Shown here piece by piece: positions 11,479-21,990 of a stretch of 64,000 nucleotides of DNA. The first letter of the stretch is position 1. Each line of letters starts with the position of its first letter. Made by a program: the position numbers and the translations under genes. The notes under the pieces are model-generated. The model did not search any database and was not told the DNA's origin. It saw only the letters and a list, made by a program, of their open reading frames with translations. Origin of the DNA: Erinaceus europaeus (taxonomy: Eukaryota; Chordata; Mammalia; Eulipotyphla; Erinaceidae); NCBI RefSeq assembly GCF_950295315.1, contig NC_080177.1:78979589-79043588 (forward strand), given 5' to 3'.

Positions 11479-11600
11479 TCTCTGTCCTGAAGCGACTCCC
11501 CTGCAGGTGGGGAGCCGGGGGCTCGAACCGGGATCCTCACTCAGGGCCTTGCACTTTGTGCCATGTGTGCTTAACCCGCTGCACTACCACCTGACCCCCA
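11479..11600 (-). mobile_element. ES2 SINE head, second half of an inverted pair
   Basis: Antisense first 120 bases of ES2, joined directly to the 3'-truncated plus-strand copy. Confidence 0.88.
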
Positions 11601-11693
11601 ATTTAAAAATTTTTAAAGAACTAAAAGGAACACTAGCAAACAGTGAGTTCATTCATTCCAGCCTCGTTTCACAAATAAGGAAGTGGAGGTTTG

Positions 11694-11908
11694 GGGGCCG
11701 GGTGGTGGCGCACCTGGTTAAGCATACATGTTATAGTGTGCAAGGACCGGGGTTCAAGCCCCCGGTCCCCACCTGCAGGGGAGACGTTTCAGGAGTGGTG
11801 AAGCAGGGCTGCAGGTGTCTTTCCGTCTCTCTCCCTCTCTATCACCCCCTTCCCTCTCAATTTCTGGCTGTCTCTATCTAATAAAATAAAGATAATTAAA
11901 AAATAATA
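11694..11908 (+). mobile_element. ES1 SINE
   Basis: Complete. GGGGGCCGGGTGGTGGCGCA head, AAAATAAAGATAATTAAAA end. Confidence 0.92.
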
Positions 11909-13201
11909 AGTCTTTTATATATATATGAAACTGGAGGTTCAGGCAAGTTGAAGGACTTGCCCAAAGTCACACAGCAAACTATGCCACATCTACAACTAGT
12001 GAGATTTTCCCCACAGGCCTGGGAAGCCCCAGAGGTAATCCTTCCCAGTGCCCCCTCCCCACAACCATCATCTGCTTTCTCAGGAAATAATAATCCTGGG
12101 CAGTTGGTCCTCCAAAAGCCAAAAACTAATTTTAGTTTATTATAGAGCCAAGAAACAAGAAAATGGGTCTTAACATGTATGTGCACATATATGTATGTGT
12201 ATATATTTGTTTGAACACCTGTTTTAAATGAGCTGATTATTTTTTTGGTTTTATGCCAATAAGGATTTGCAGCTTCTCATACTTGAGAATTTCTGTGACT
12301 TCCTGAGGGATTCTCTGTATCTGAACTCCTTGCTGTATTACAAGCCCAGCCTCCCCTCTCCACATTTACAAACTTCTCTCTCCTCTTCACCCCATCCCAT
12401 CTCCCCTCTCCACATTTCCTCCATATATGGACAGGTTAAGTCCAAGTTTATCAGATAACCTAGATTCTGTTTGTTTTTCTTAATTGATCATTGGAACAAA
12501 ACTACTGGCCCCAAAACATAACCAGATTCAATTAGAAGTAAGCACTGTGAACTTGAAACTCTAGATCTCTAGCTTTGGCCATTCCTAAGGGCACAGTGTC
12601 TCCTGCCCTGGGGTTTTACATAGTGTCGTAGGAATGTGAAATTATTTAAAATCTATTGTAGAGCTTATAAAAGAGGAATTTGCAAATAAAAAAAGGAATT
12701 TGCTGGGGAAATGGGAAAAAAATCATGTTATATGTGTACCAGGATGTTTAAGTGGTATTCACTCTCCTTTTTGGCTCAGTCCCAGAACATAACTAACATA
12801 ATCTCTCAGAAAGACTGTCTCAGGAGCTGGAGAAGACCTAGTTCTGTACTAATGGACTGAAGCTTAGTGGTGCTTAGAGGTACGCTCATAGCTATAAACA
12901 CCTACATTATAAAAGAGGAAACTATTGTTACAAATAAATTTTTGATTGACTTAATAAATGACAGATCAATGTAGGAAATTCCCAATGTGTGGTTAACACA
13001 CTCTAAAAAGGGGCGGGCGTCTTATTAAATATGGGAAGCATACAGTGGCTTTCTTCCAGTGAGACGGCACAGGAAGGGCCCAGGAGATATTTGCAGTAGA
13101 GGAATCTGACAAGCACACCTGCCACCAGGTGATCCTGACCCACACCAGCAACCATCCATTAGGTTAGTAGGCTACACCCTTAATAGGGTGTGACAGAAAT
13201 A
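11909..13201. other. Unassigned 1.3-kb stretch, no gene
   Basis: No repeat family recognised. The frames over 11896-12186 and 12267-12458 are unrelated to known proteins. One of the longest non-repeat stretches in the left half, so possibly conserved non-coding DNA; untested. Confidence 0.45.
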
Positions 13202-13211
13202 ACACTTGGCC

Positions 13212-13590
13212 CGCGGTCAGTCGGTAGCGCAGTGGGTTAAGTGCACGTGGTGCGAAGCGCAAGAACCAGAATAAGGATCCGGGTTCAAGCCCCCGGCTCC
13301 CCACCTGCAGGGGTGTTGCTTCATGGATAGTGAAGCACGTCTGCAGGTGTCTATCTTTCTTTCCCCCTCTCTGTCTTCCCGTCCTCTCTCCATTTCTCTC
13401 TGTCCTATCCAACAACAATGACATCAATAACAACAACAGTAAAAAAACAACAAGGGCACCAAAAGGGGGAAAAATAGCCTCCAGGAGCAGTGAATTTGTG
13501 GTGCAGGCACCAAGCCCCAGCAATAACCCTGGAGGCAAAAAAAAAAAAAAAAAAAAGGAAGGAAGGAAGAAAGAAAGAAAGAAAGAAAGG
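13212..13590 (+). mobile_element. ES2b SINE with exact TSD
   Basis: Complete with GGAAGGAA and AAAG tail. Flanked by ACACTTGGCC at 13202-13211 and 13591-13600. Confidence 0.94.
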
Positions 13591-13600
13591 ACACTTGGCC

Positions 13601-13884
13601 TCAGTGATTTTCCTCTTGAAAACACGCAGCCTCCAGGTAATCATGAGAAAAATATCAGACGAGGTTCAGCAGAGAAACATGCTGGTACACAGCCGGCCAG
13701 TCCCATCCAAACTGTCGAGGTTGTCAGAAACCAGGAGCTTCTCAGAAACTACCACTGCATACTAAGCCTCATGCCCACAACCCAAAATTGGGAGAGTGTG
13801 GGGACAGGTGGGAAAGTATCAGGAAGATACTACAGATTTCTTGCACCCTTACAGAAGTTGTGGGGGGGGGGAGATCCAATGAGG
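13601..13884. other. Unassigned, no gene
   Basis: GC-balanced, with a poly-G run at 13861-13870. Nothing recognised. Confidence 0.45.
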
Positions 13885-14185
13885 GGTCTGGGCGGTAGCA
13901 CACCGGGTAAAGCGCTCAAGGATCCCTGTTCAAACCCCCCCCTCCCACCTGCAGGAGAGTCACTTCTCAAGTGATGAAGCAGGTTTACAGGTGTCTGTCT
14001 TTCTCTACCCACCTCTGTCTTCCTCTCCTCTCGATTTCTCTCTGTCCTATCCAACAACAACAATAACAGCAATAACAACAACAACAAAATGGAAAAAAAT
14101 GGCCTCCAGGAGCAATGGATTCATAGTGCAGGCACTGAGCCCCAGCAATAACCCTGGAGGAGAAATAATAATAATAATAGTAAAT
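13885..14185 (+). mobile_element. ES2b SINE
   Basis: Complete, lacks part of the region before the B box. (ATA)n tail. Confidence 0.9.
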
Positions 14186-14459
14186 ATAATAGATTTTTTA
14201 AAAATTTTAAAACCCAATGAAGGAAGTTCTGGATTGGCATTAGACTTGTTCTATCCTTACCCCTTTCACTGCTCATGTGGCCTGTTGACTTGATATTAAA
14301 GAGGGATTGTTACAACTTTTAGGAAATGACACGCTCTACACAGTCACCAATTACCTATGACAAATGAGGAAGCCCTGAGCTTTAATAGAGTTTACAATGA
14401 AGAGGTGGTAAACAAGCAAATAAAAAACCCATACTATCCTTATTTCATATATATATGTA
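14186..14459. other. Unassigned, no gene
   Basis: AT-rich, no recognisable feature. Confidence 0.5.
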
Positions 14460-14681
14460 ATTTATCTTATTTACTTAATAGAGACATAGAAATTGAGAGG
14501 AAAGAGGGAGAGGAGGGAGAGAGAGAGAAAAAAAAAGAGATTGAGAGAGAAAGAGAGAGAGACCTATAGTGCTGATTCACTGTTTGAGAAGCTTCCCTCT
14601 GCAGGTAGAGGCCGGGGGCTTGAACCTGGGTCCTTGAGCATTCCAACATGCACTCAACCCTGTGTGCCACCACCCAGCCCC
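14460..14681 (-). mobile_element. ES1 SINE
   Basis: Antisense. The AG-rich middle is expanded by GAGAGAAAGAGAG repeats. Confidence 0.88.
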
Positions 14682-14744
14682 TCATCTTTCTTTCTTTCTT
14701 TTGGTATTTTTAAAACATTTTATTAGTGATTAAATAATGATTTT

Positions 14745-15062
14745 TAATTTTTTTTAATTTATTCACAAAATAAAAAATGTCAACACAACCATAGGATAAG
14801 AGGGGTACAATTCCATGCAGTTCCCACCTCCAGAGTTCTATGTCCCATTCCCTTCCCCTGACAGCTTTCCTATTCTTTATCTCTCTGGGAGCATGGACCC
14901 AGGGTCATTGTGGGATGCAGAAGGTGGAAGGTCTGGCTTCTGTAGTTGCTTCTCTGCTGAACATGGGCGTTGGCAGGTTGATCCATACTCCCAGCCTGTC
15001 TCTCTCTTTCCCTAGTGGGGCGGGGCTCTGGGGAGGCGGGGCTCCAGGACACATGGTGGGTA
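14745..15062 (-). mobile_element. LINE-1 3' UTR end, minus strand
   Basis: Antisense of the hedgehog-type L1 tail: TAGGATAAGAGGGGTACAAT, then GTTCTATGTCCCATTCC and CTCTGGGAGCATGGACCC. The L1 3' end is at the left. Confidence 0.8.
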
Positions 15063-15065
15063 CCA

Positions 15066-15165
15066 GTGCACTGCTCAGCTTGGCTTATGGTGGTGCAGGG
15101 GGTGTTGGATCTGAGGTCTGGGAGCCTCAGGCATGAGAATCTGTTTGCATCCCCCCACCATTGTC
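15066..15165 (-). mobile_element. ES3 SINE
   Basis: Antisense, abutting the L1 tail: GGCTTATGGTGGTGCAGGGG, GGGAGCCTCAGGCATGAGA. Confidence 0.8.
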
Positions 15166-15375
15166 TTAGTGCAGTGAGTCATGACTCTCTCAAGTTGACA
15201 CTTAAAGCAAATATTTTCTTCTTCCCAGCATACAAGGCAAGTTTAAGTGAGCCTCAAAGTCCAGAATGATGACAGCCACCTAACACAAAATCTATTAAAA
15301 ACCTAGTTCTCGGAACTCAAACTATAAACTTCATAAAAATAAAAATTAAAAAAAAAAAAATAGGAGCAAAAACGC
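15166..15375. other. Unassigned, no gene
   Basis: Ends in an A tract at 15349-15360. Confidence 0.5.
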
Positions 15376-15636
15376 CCCGGAAGGGTCAAGGGAGAGTTCA
15401 GCTGGTAGCGTGCATGTCCTGCTGTGTGTCAGTCCCGGGTTCCAGTCCTGCCGCCACGTGAGAACACCATGGAAGACACCAGGACGGCTCCATGTATGGG
15501 GAGTGTCTTCTCTGAGTCTGTCTCTCACACTTTTGTCTGTCTCTCTTTATCTCTACTACTCCCCCAACTAAAGAATGAAAACCTGACCCAGGCAGGCTAC
15601 TCAGCAGTGCCAAGGACCTGAGTAAAATCTCAGGGG
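15376..15636 (+). mobile_element. ES5 SINE, diverged
   Basis: AGAGTTCAGCTGGTAGCGTG head, B-box-like GGGTTCCAGTCC, CT-rich run. The end, to about 15636, is unclear. Confidence 0.5.
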
Positions 15637-16003
15637 ACCAATTCGAGCCCCCGGCTCCCCACCTGCAGGGGGAGGTCACTTCACAAGCAGTGAAGCAGGT
15701 CTGCAGGTGTCTGTCTCTGTCTCCCCCTCTCTGTCTTTCCCCTCCTCCCTTAATTTCTGTCCGTCCTATCTAACAACAACAGTAGCAGTAATGACACCAA
15801 CAACAACAATGGAAAAAGGATGCCTCCAGGAGCAGTGGATTTGCAGTGCAGGCACCAAGCCCCAGTGATAACCCTGGAGGCAAAATAAAGAAATATATAG
15901 ATAGATAAATAAATAAATAAATAGGAAGAGAGAAAGAAAGAAAGAGAGAGAGGGGGAGGGAGGGAGGAAGGAAGGAAGGAAGGAAGGAAGGAAGGAGAAG
16001 AAT
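15637..16003 (+). mobile_element. ES2b SINE, head truncated
   Basis: Begins at the B box (AATTCGAGCCCCCGGCTCCC). Long composite tail of ATAG, AAAT, GAAA and GGAA units. Confidence 0.88.
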
Positions 16004-16542
16004 AAATGGAACTAAATAGAAATTTAAAAATTCCTGAAGCAGACCATGACATACACCTACAAAATCAACAGCCAGAGGCCAGTGGCAGCAACAGGATCAA
16101 TGTCTGGAGGTCACTGAGCACCACCAGCAGGGGGCTTAAAGGCGCCTCCCTTCCAGCAGAGCCTCCCAGATACAAGTCAGCGTCAGAGCCCAGGTAGCCC
16201 ACTTCACGCACTGTGCCCACTAGGGGAGAGACTAAGGGAAGAGAAGAAAAGTATTTCAGTTGGGGAAAAAAACAAACTCAACAACAACAAACGCTCAGTC
16301 ACACCACCATCAAAACACGAACAGAAAAACCTCAATAATCGAGATAAATAATATTTTCACACCATATTTGTTAGTCAAAATGAAGGTAGGAGACCTCCAT
16401 GCTGAGCAAAGTATTGAGACTTGAAGTAAAGGCCAGATGATGCTGCACTGAGTTGCATTAGAACCTGAGTTAGCACACACATGCTCTCTCTATCTTTATG
16501 GCTAATTTGCACTCCAGAATGTTAGCATAGTTGAAAGATATT
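16004..16542. other. Unassigned, no gene
   Basis: No recognisable repeat or exon. Confidence 0.5.
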
Positions 16543-16556
16543 AAGAAGTGTATTGA

Positions 16557-16813
16557 GGGGGTCGGGCTGTAGCACAGCGGGTTAAGCGCAGGTGGTGGAA
16601 AGCGCAAGGACCGCTTAAGGATCCCGGTTCGAGCCCCCAGCTCCCCACCTGCAGGGGAGTCGCTTCACAGGCGGTGAAGCAGGTCTGCAGGTGTCTGTCT
16701 TTCTCTCCCCCTCTCTGTCTTCCCCTCTTCTCTCCATTTCTCTCTGTCCTATCCAACAACAATGACAACAATAATAGCTACAACAATAAAACAACCAGGG
16801 CAACAAAAAGGCA

Positions 16814-16852
<39 letters not shown>

Positions 16853-16863
16853 ATATTTAAAAA
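16557..16863 (+). mobile_element. ES2a SINE with exact TSD
   Basis: Complete with ATAA tail. Flanked by AAGAAGTGTATTGA at 16543-16556 and 16864-16877. Confidence 0.95.
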
Positions 16864-16877
16864 AAGAAGTGTATTGA

Positions 16878-17159
16878 AACCATATGACTTTAAATGTAAA
16901 TATTTTATTTCTATCCTAAACGGAGTTGCCATCATTTTAATTTCCTGCCTTTACTGGAAACACACTCATCGATAATATTTCAAAATCAGCTTCTTTGCTC
17001 ATCTCATGTCCGAGGGAGAATTGCTGTGTTTAACAATTTCTTTTTACTTAAGTGCTTATCTGACATAATTTTAATTCATCGTAATTGACTTATCCTGTCT
17101 TTATTTAAAGCTATGAAATTTTGTTCACCATGAATTTGCAATTTTATTTTTTCTTTTCT
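16878..17159. other. Unassigned, no gene
   Basis: AT-rich, no recognisable feature. Confidence 0.5.
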
Positions 17160-17282
17160 TTCTTTTTTTTTTTTTTTTAACCAGAGCACTGCTCAGCTCT
17201 AGTTTATAGTGGTGCAGGGGATTGAACCTGGGACTTTGGAGCCTCAGGCAAGAGACATTGTGCTATCTACCCCCCACCCTGA
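17160..17282 (-). mobile_element. ES3 SINE
   Basis: Antisense, complete with T tract: CAGAGCACTGCTCAGCTCTA, GAACCTGGGACTTTGGAGCC. Confidence 0.85.
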
Positions 17283-17330
17283 TTTGCTAATTTCTTATTC
17301 TTTAAATGTTGTATTAAAACATGAGTTATC

Positions 17331-17736
17331 AATACTACTCAGCTGTAAAAAATGGTGACTTCACTGTTTTCAGCCGATCTTGGATGGACCTTGAAAAAAT
17401 CATGTTGAGTGAAATAAGTCAGAAACAGAAGGATGAATATGGGATGATCTCACTCTCAGGCCGAAGTTGAAAAACAAGATTAGAAAAGAAAACACAAGTA
17501 GAACCTGAACTGGAATTGGCGTATCGCACCAAAGTAAAAGACTGTGGGGTGGGTGGGTGGGGAGAATACAGGTCCAAGAAGGATGACAGAGGACCTAGTG
17601 GGGGTTGTATTGTTAAATGGGAAACTGGGGAATGTTATGCATGAACAAACTATTGTATTTACTGTTGAATGTAAAACATTAATTCCCCAATAAAGAAATA
17701 AATTTTAAAAAGTAAATTAAATCTTTGAAAAAAAAA
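17331..17736 (+). mobile_element. 5'-truncated LINE-1 insertion with target-site duplication
   Basis: Holds the last part of ORF2 (AATACTACTCAGCTG onward), a 3' UTR, AATAAA and a poly(A) tail. It is flanked by 15-base direct repeats, AAAACATGAGTTATC at 17316-17330 and AAAACATGAATTATC at 17737-17751, with one mismatch. This is a clean L1-machinery insertion. Confidence 0.88.
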
Positions 17737-17751
17737 AAAACATGAATTATC

Positions 17752-17985
17752 TTGATTACTAACCAGAGGGACCCTTAAGTGGTGAATATTAATCCCAGTC
17801 CTGATGCCAGCTATAGTCACAGCTGTTTAGTAACTCCTGTCCTCACATCTCTCTCCTCCCTTTTCCCTTTTTCTGACTCCTGGAAGAGTCAGACTGGACA
17901 CTAAACTGAGAACAGAGGGTGAGGAGCATGGGTCTAAATGCCAGATGGGAAAGTCTCCAAGCATCCTATCATGCCCCTAGAGGAA
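17752..17985. other. Unassigned, no gene
   Basis: No recognisable feature. Confidence 0.5.
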
Positions 17986-18095
17986 AGGGGCGGGGGGGGG
18001 GGGAGAAAGAGAGAGAGAGAGAGTGAGAGAGAGGGAGGGGGGAGGGAGAGGGAGAGAAAGAGAGAAAGGAAGGAAGGAAGAAAGAAAGAAAGATC
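17986..18095. repeat. G run followed by (GA)n/(GGAA)n tract
   Basis: A run of more than ten G bases, then GA-rich purine repeats to 18095. Confidence 0.93.
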
Positions 18096-18150
18096 CTAAG
18101 GCAGTTCTGAGCTAAGAGGGGAGAATAACTTTTAATTAATAATTGTTTTA

Positions 18151-18432
18151 ATATTTATTTATTCCCTTTTGTTGCCCTTGTTGTCTTATTGTTGTAGTTA
18201 TTATTGTTGTTGGTGGTGTCATCTTTGTTGGATAGGACAGAAAAAAATGGAGAGAGGAGGGGAAGACAGAGAGGAGGAAAGAAAGACAGACACCTGCAGA
18301 CCTGCTTCACTGCTTGTGAAGCAACCCCCCCTGCAGGTGGGGAGCCGGGGGCTCAAACCTGGGTCCTTATGCTGGTCCTTGTGCTTTGCGCCACATGTGC
18401 ACTTAACCCGCTGCGCTATCACCAGACTCCCT
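18151..18432 (-). mobile_element. ES2a SINE at the Vingi-type 3' end
   Basis: Antisense, complete. Its head touches the 3' end of the Vingi-type element. Imperfect AATAATTGTTT / AATAATTTTTT flanks. Confidence 0.9.
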
Positions 18433-18603
18433 AAATAATAATTTTTTCTTTCTCTGTTGGGAGGTTGATGGTTAATGGATTCCAGTACAGTTATTGGCAT
18501 GGGAACAAACTCCAATCTACCTGAGATAGGTGTCTGCAGAACAGTCTCATCCACCCTCAACCTAGGTCCCCTCCCACCGACATGCACCACTCCCCTTCTT
18601 CTT

Positions 18604-19288
18604 CTAGCGTTTGCCCTTCTTCTGTAGCCAGTCAACAGCATCAGGTTGAGCCTGATGTAAAGTTTCGAGACCTCCTTTGAATCTGGAGAGGTGGCAGTCG
18701 TTGACTATGTGGGTCATAGTCTGTCTGGAGCCGCAGGGGCAGTTCGGGTCGTCTCTGGCTCCCCAGCGATGGAACATAGCGGCGCACCGGCCATGGCCTG
18801 TTCGATAGCGATGGAGGAGGGCCCAATCATAACGTGCTAGGTCAAAGCCGGGTTGGCGCTTGCAGGGGTCTGTGATGAGGTGTTTGTTCTTGACCTCAGC
18901 TGACTGCCAACTCTGTTTCCAAGAGACTGGAACAGAGAAGTTCAGTGTAGGCGTAGGGGACCAGATTGGGTGACGAGACGTCAAGCGTTGGACAGGGTGG
19001 GCGAAGATATCCGCGTATATTGGCAGGTCCGGTCGAGCGTAGACGTGGGAAATGAACTTAGATGATGCCGCATCCCGACGAATATCTGGCAGGGCGATGT
19101 TGCTGAGAACTGGCAGCCATGGAACCAGGGTGGAACGGATGATTCCAGAAATTATCCTCATGGAGGAATATAATTTGGAATCGACCAAGTGGACATGGGG
19201 GCTACGGAACCATCCTGGGGCACAGTATTCTGCAGTGGAATAGCAGAATGCCAGAGAGGATGATCGTAGTGTGGAAGCGCTCGCCCCC
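18604..19288 (-). pseudogene. C-terminal domain of the Vingi-type ORF, out of frame with the RT
   Basis: Continues the RT protein after a one-base-type shift at the G run 19284-19288 and stays open for over 220 codons to its stop at 18604. It holds a thumb/connection-like region and then a Cys/His cluster, CPCGSRQTMTHIVNDC (about 18690-18760), typical of the tail of Ingi/Vingi/Jockey-group proteins and probably nucleic-acid binding. It ends in a basic tail, WLQKKGKR. No RNase H signature is present. Confidence 0.75.
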
Positions 19289-20636
19289 ATGAGGAGCTGG
19301 CCAGTCTTGCCATGATGTGATTCCTCGCGCCCACCTTTGCTGCAGTTTTTATGAGATGCTCATGAAATGACAGAGTGCCATCGAGCGTAACGCCAAGATA
19401 GACTGGCTGGGCTTCATGCCGGATTCTTGTATCGCCAAGCTGCACATTAAGCTCACACGAGGCCGAGGCATGGTGTAGATGGAAAACAGATGATACCGTT
19501 TTTGCAGTGCTAGGGATTAGTCGCCATTTTTTACAGTAATCAGATATCAGAGACATGTCTTTCGTGAGTGTTTCCTCGAGGATGTCAAACTTGGATGCCT
19601 GAGTTGCACAGCAGATGTCATCGGTGTAGATGAACTTCCTTGAAGAAGTTTCTGGGAGGTCATTGATGTAAATATTAAATAGCGTAGGAGCCAGAACAGA
19701 GCCCTGGGGGAGGCCACTTGAGACAAGTCTCCATCTGCTAGACTTGTCACCCAGATGCACCCGGAATCTTCTGTTTTGGAGAAGAAACGATATAGTGTTG
19801 GCCACCCATGGAGGCAGGCATCTTGAGATCTTGACTAGGAGACCACGGTGCCAGACCGTGTCATAGGCTGCTGTGAGATCAACAAAGACAGCACCCGTCT
19901 TTAAATTCTTCTGGAATCCATTTTCAATGTAAGTTGAGAGGGCCAGGGCTTGTTCGCAGGTACATCTTCCTGGGCGGAAACCAGCCTGGGCGGGTGATAG
20001 GAATTTCTCTGTAAGATGAGAAATACGTGACAGAAGCAGCCTCTCAAGGAGTTTGTCACACACGGAGAGGAGAGAAATTGGTCTATAGCTGGCGGCCAGT
20101 GTTGGGTCTTTCTTTGGTTTCAAAACCGCTATAATCTTCACACGATGCCAAACTTTGGGCATAGACTCAGATTCTAAGATGTGGGACAGGAATGAAGCGA
20201 GCCACTTCTTTGCCGCGGGACCCAGGTTAAGAATGAGTTCTGGGGTGATGTTATCATAGCCAGCAGCCGTTCCCGGTTTAACCCTCTTCAAAGCGTCTTC
20301 CAGGTCAGACAGTGTAAAGGGAGAGAGTTTTGGAGATGGACAAGATAACCAGAAGTGGGATGACCACTCATGGGAAATTTCTCTTTTCCAGACTGGGTCG
20401 ATCTTAGCATGTCCAACTTGAGTTAGGTGACTGGCCACTGAGTTTGGAGATACGGGAGGATGGGAGACGGGAGAGGGTTGGCTGCCGGCACCCAGTCTGT
20501 GAAGAAGCTTCCAGGCCTTCCTACTTGAGTGGGTGAAGTTCAGACTTTCCGTGAGTTGTTGCCAGCGGGCTTGGCGTGCTGTATCCAGGGAGGCAATGAG
20601 ATGGTCAGCCACATCTGGGTCGCCCGACTCATCATA
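19284..20636 (-). pseudogene. Reverse transcriptase part of the Vingi-type ORF
   Basis: The longest open stretch in the window. Counting from 20612, the RT motifs appear in order: YRPISLLSVCDKLLE (about residue 176), FVDLTAAYDTVW (motif A, catalytic Asp, about residue 243), GLPQGSVLAPTLFNIYINDLP (motif B, about residue 300) and YTDD (motif C, 19617-19628). YTDD replaces the commoner YADD but keeps both catalytic aspartates. A TAG at 20637-20639 separates it from the endonuclease part in the same frame, and the frame is lost at the G run 19284-19288 (minus-strand reading). The motif set is that of LINE-type, not retroviral, reverse transcriptase. Confidence 0.85.
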
Positions 20637-20639
20637 CTA

Positions 20640-21584
20640 CTTTAGTAGTTGCTCGCATTCAGCATCAAGACAAGGCGTATAGTTAGCACGTCTCCCACGA
20701 GGAATGGCTTGGGAAGCTGCTTTGAAGATGGTTTGGCGGAAGTACTTGTAGGAATCTTCAGAGGGGATAGAGTTAATTGGAATTGCAGGAATAGATTTGT
20801 TGGTAAGATCACTGAACAGACGCCAGTTTGCTTTCCGAAAGTTCCATCTTAGTTTCTCCGAGCACAGAATCAGTGGGAGCTGGAGACCAATGTGGATGAT
20901 AGCTGGGCGGTGATGACTGTGCGGGAAGATCTTGAGAACTTGTCTCGTAGCGGGAAAGGCTTAGCCGTTGACTGTGCTAATCCAGCACAGGTTGGGTGAC
21001 GAGTCTTTATTCCATCTAGCACTGTGAAAAGAGCCTGGCTGTTTGGGATCATATAATAGGGAGAGGTCATTCGCTGAAGCCCAGTCGGCTAAGATAGAGC
21101 CATCAGCATGAGTGGAGGAATATCCCCAGTCTTGATGATGACTATTAAAGTCACCAAAGTAAATGGCTGGGTGATTTGGGCTAGGCAGGACCTCATTATC
21201 CCATGAGGCACTGGGAGGCTTATCTACGTTGACGAGCTGAATAGTTCCAATAGTAATGGAGTCGTAGAAGGTCGAAGAGGCCGTATGGTAAACGTCCGCA
21301 AGACACAATTTGGCGTGGATGGCTCGGCCGTGTTAAGGATGGAGATTATAGCATATTAAATCGAATCCACTGATGGTGAATCGAGCAGCTTCATCGACTG
21401 CTATATGTGTTTCTTGTAGGCAGATAACATCTGCCTGATGCTGTATCGCCAATTGACCAATAAGAACGCGTTTGGCAAAGGACAGCCCCTCAACATTAAG
21501 TTGGAGGACTCGAAGAGCAGGACCAACAGCTTGAAAGCTGTCAGGAGCTGCTTGTTGCTGGCTTTGAAAGTGACTGGGATCCAT
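20640..21584 (-). pseudogene. Endonuclease part of the Vingi-type ORF (broken by stops)
   Basis: The N-terminal third of the element's single ORF, in one frame on the minus strand from ATG 21584, interrupted by TAA at 21333-21335 and TAA at 20961-20963. Visible apurinic-endonuclease-type signatures: LQLNVEGL near residue 30 (metal-binding Asn), ICLQETHI near residue 58 (catalytic Glu) and YFGDFNSHHQDWG (Asp and Asn of the GDFN motif) around 21130-21170. Such domains nick target DNA for target-primed reverse transcription. Between the stops the frame stays open and family-like, which suggests recent decay. Confidence 0.78.
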
Positions 21585-21610
21585 GTGGATTCAGTCGGCT
21601 AGGAAGGATC

Positions 21611-21990
21611 ATCAGTTTCCCCAATGAATGGGTACTCACGAGATGCACCACGGGAAGGTCGATCCAATGCATCCGCTCCCCTGAAGCCCATCCTTTCTCC
21701 TTCTTCCCCAGTCCTTTGCTTTGATGTAATCGATTACACAAAGGTCATGTCTTACTTGTGTTTCCCCCCTCTCCTGGGTTCCTAAGTCCCACAAATGAGT
21801 GACATTATCCAATATTCATCCTTTTCTTTTTGTCTCATCTCACTTAACATGATTCCTTCAAGCTTCATCAAAGATGAGGTCAAGGGGTCAGCTTTCATCA
21901 TCTTTAGCAGCTGAGTAGTATTCCACTGAGTATATCCTGAGTATATATACCACAGCTCTCTCAGCCACTTATTGGTTGTCAACAGGGATG
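21611..21990 (-). mobile_element. LINE-1 3' end, minus strand, abutting the Vingi-type element
   Basis: Reverse-complement reading matches the end of ORF2 and the 3' UTR seen in the plus-strand copy at 17331-17736, including the sequence for a LINE-1 tail near 21785-21960. The match fades near 21610, where the Vingi-type element begins, so that element may have inserted here. Confidence 0.65.

Larger units (their letters stand above)
18433..21610 (-). mobile_element. Near full-length Vingi-type non-LTR retrotransposon
   Basis: A compact element of about 3.2 kb on the minus strand. One long reading frame of about 990 codons starts at an ATG (21582-21584) close to the 5' end and ends at 18604. 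In order it encodes an APE-type endonuclease, a reverse transcriptase and a C-terminal Cys/His segment; there is no RNase H domain and no separate ORF1. This matches the Vingi clade described from hedgehogs. A short 3' UTR (18433-18603) ends in an A-rich stretch against a SINE. The frame carries three in-frame stops (21333-21335, 20961-20963, 20637-20639) and one frameshift at a five-base homopolymer (19284-19288), so this copy is inactive. The 5' boundary is approximate: to the right the sequence turns into a minus-strand LINE-1 3' end. CR1- or Jockey-like elements are the alternative, but they usually differ in the C-terminal part. Confidence 0.8.

Noticed and set aside
13330..13974. 214-codon plus-strand open frame
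   Set aside because: It begins inside an ES2b SINE and ends in the next one.
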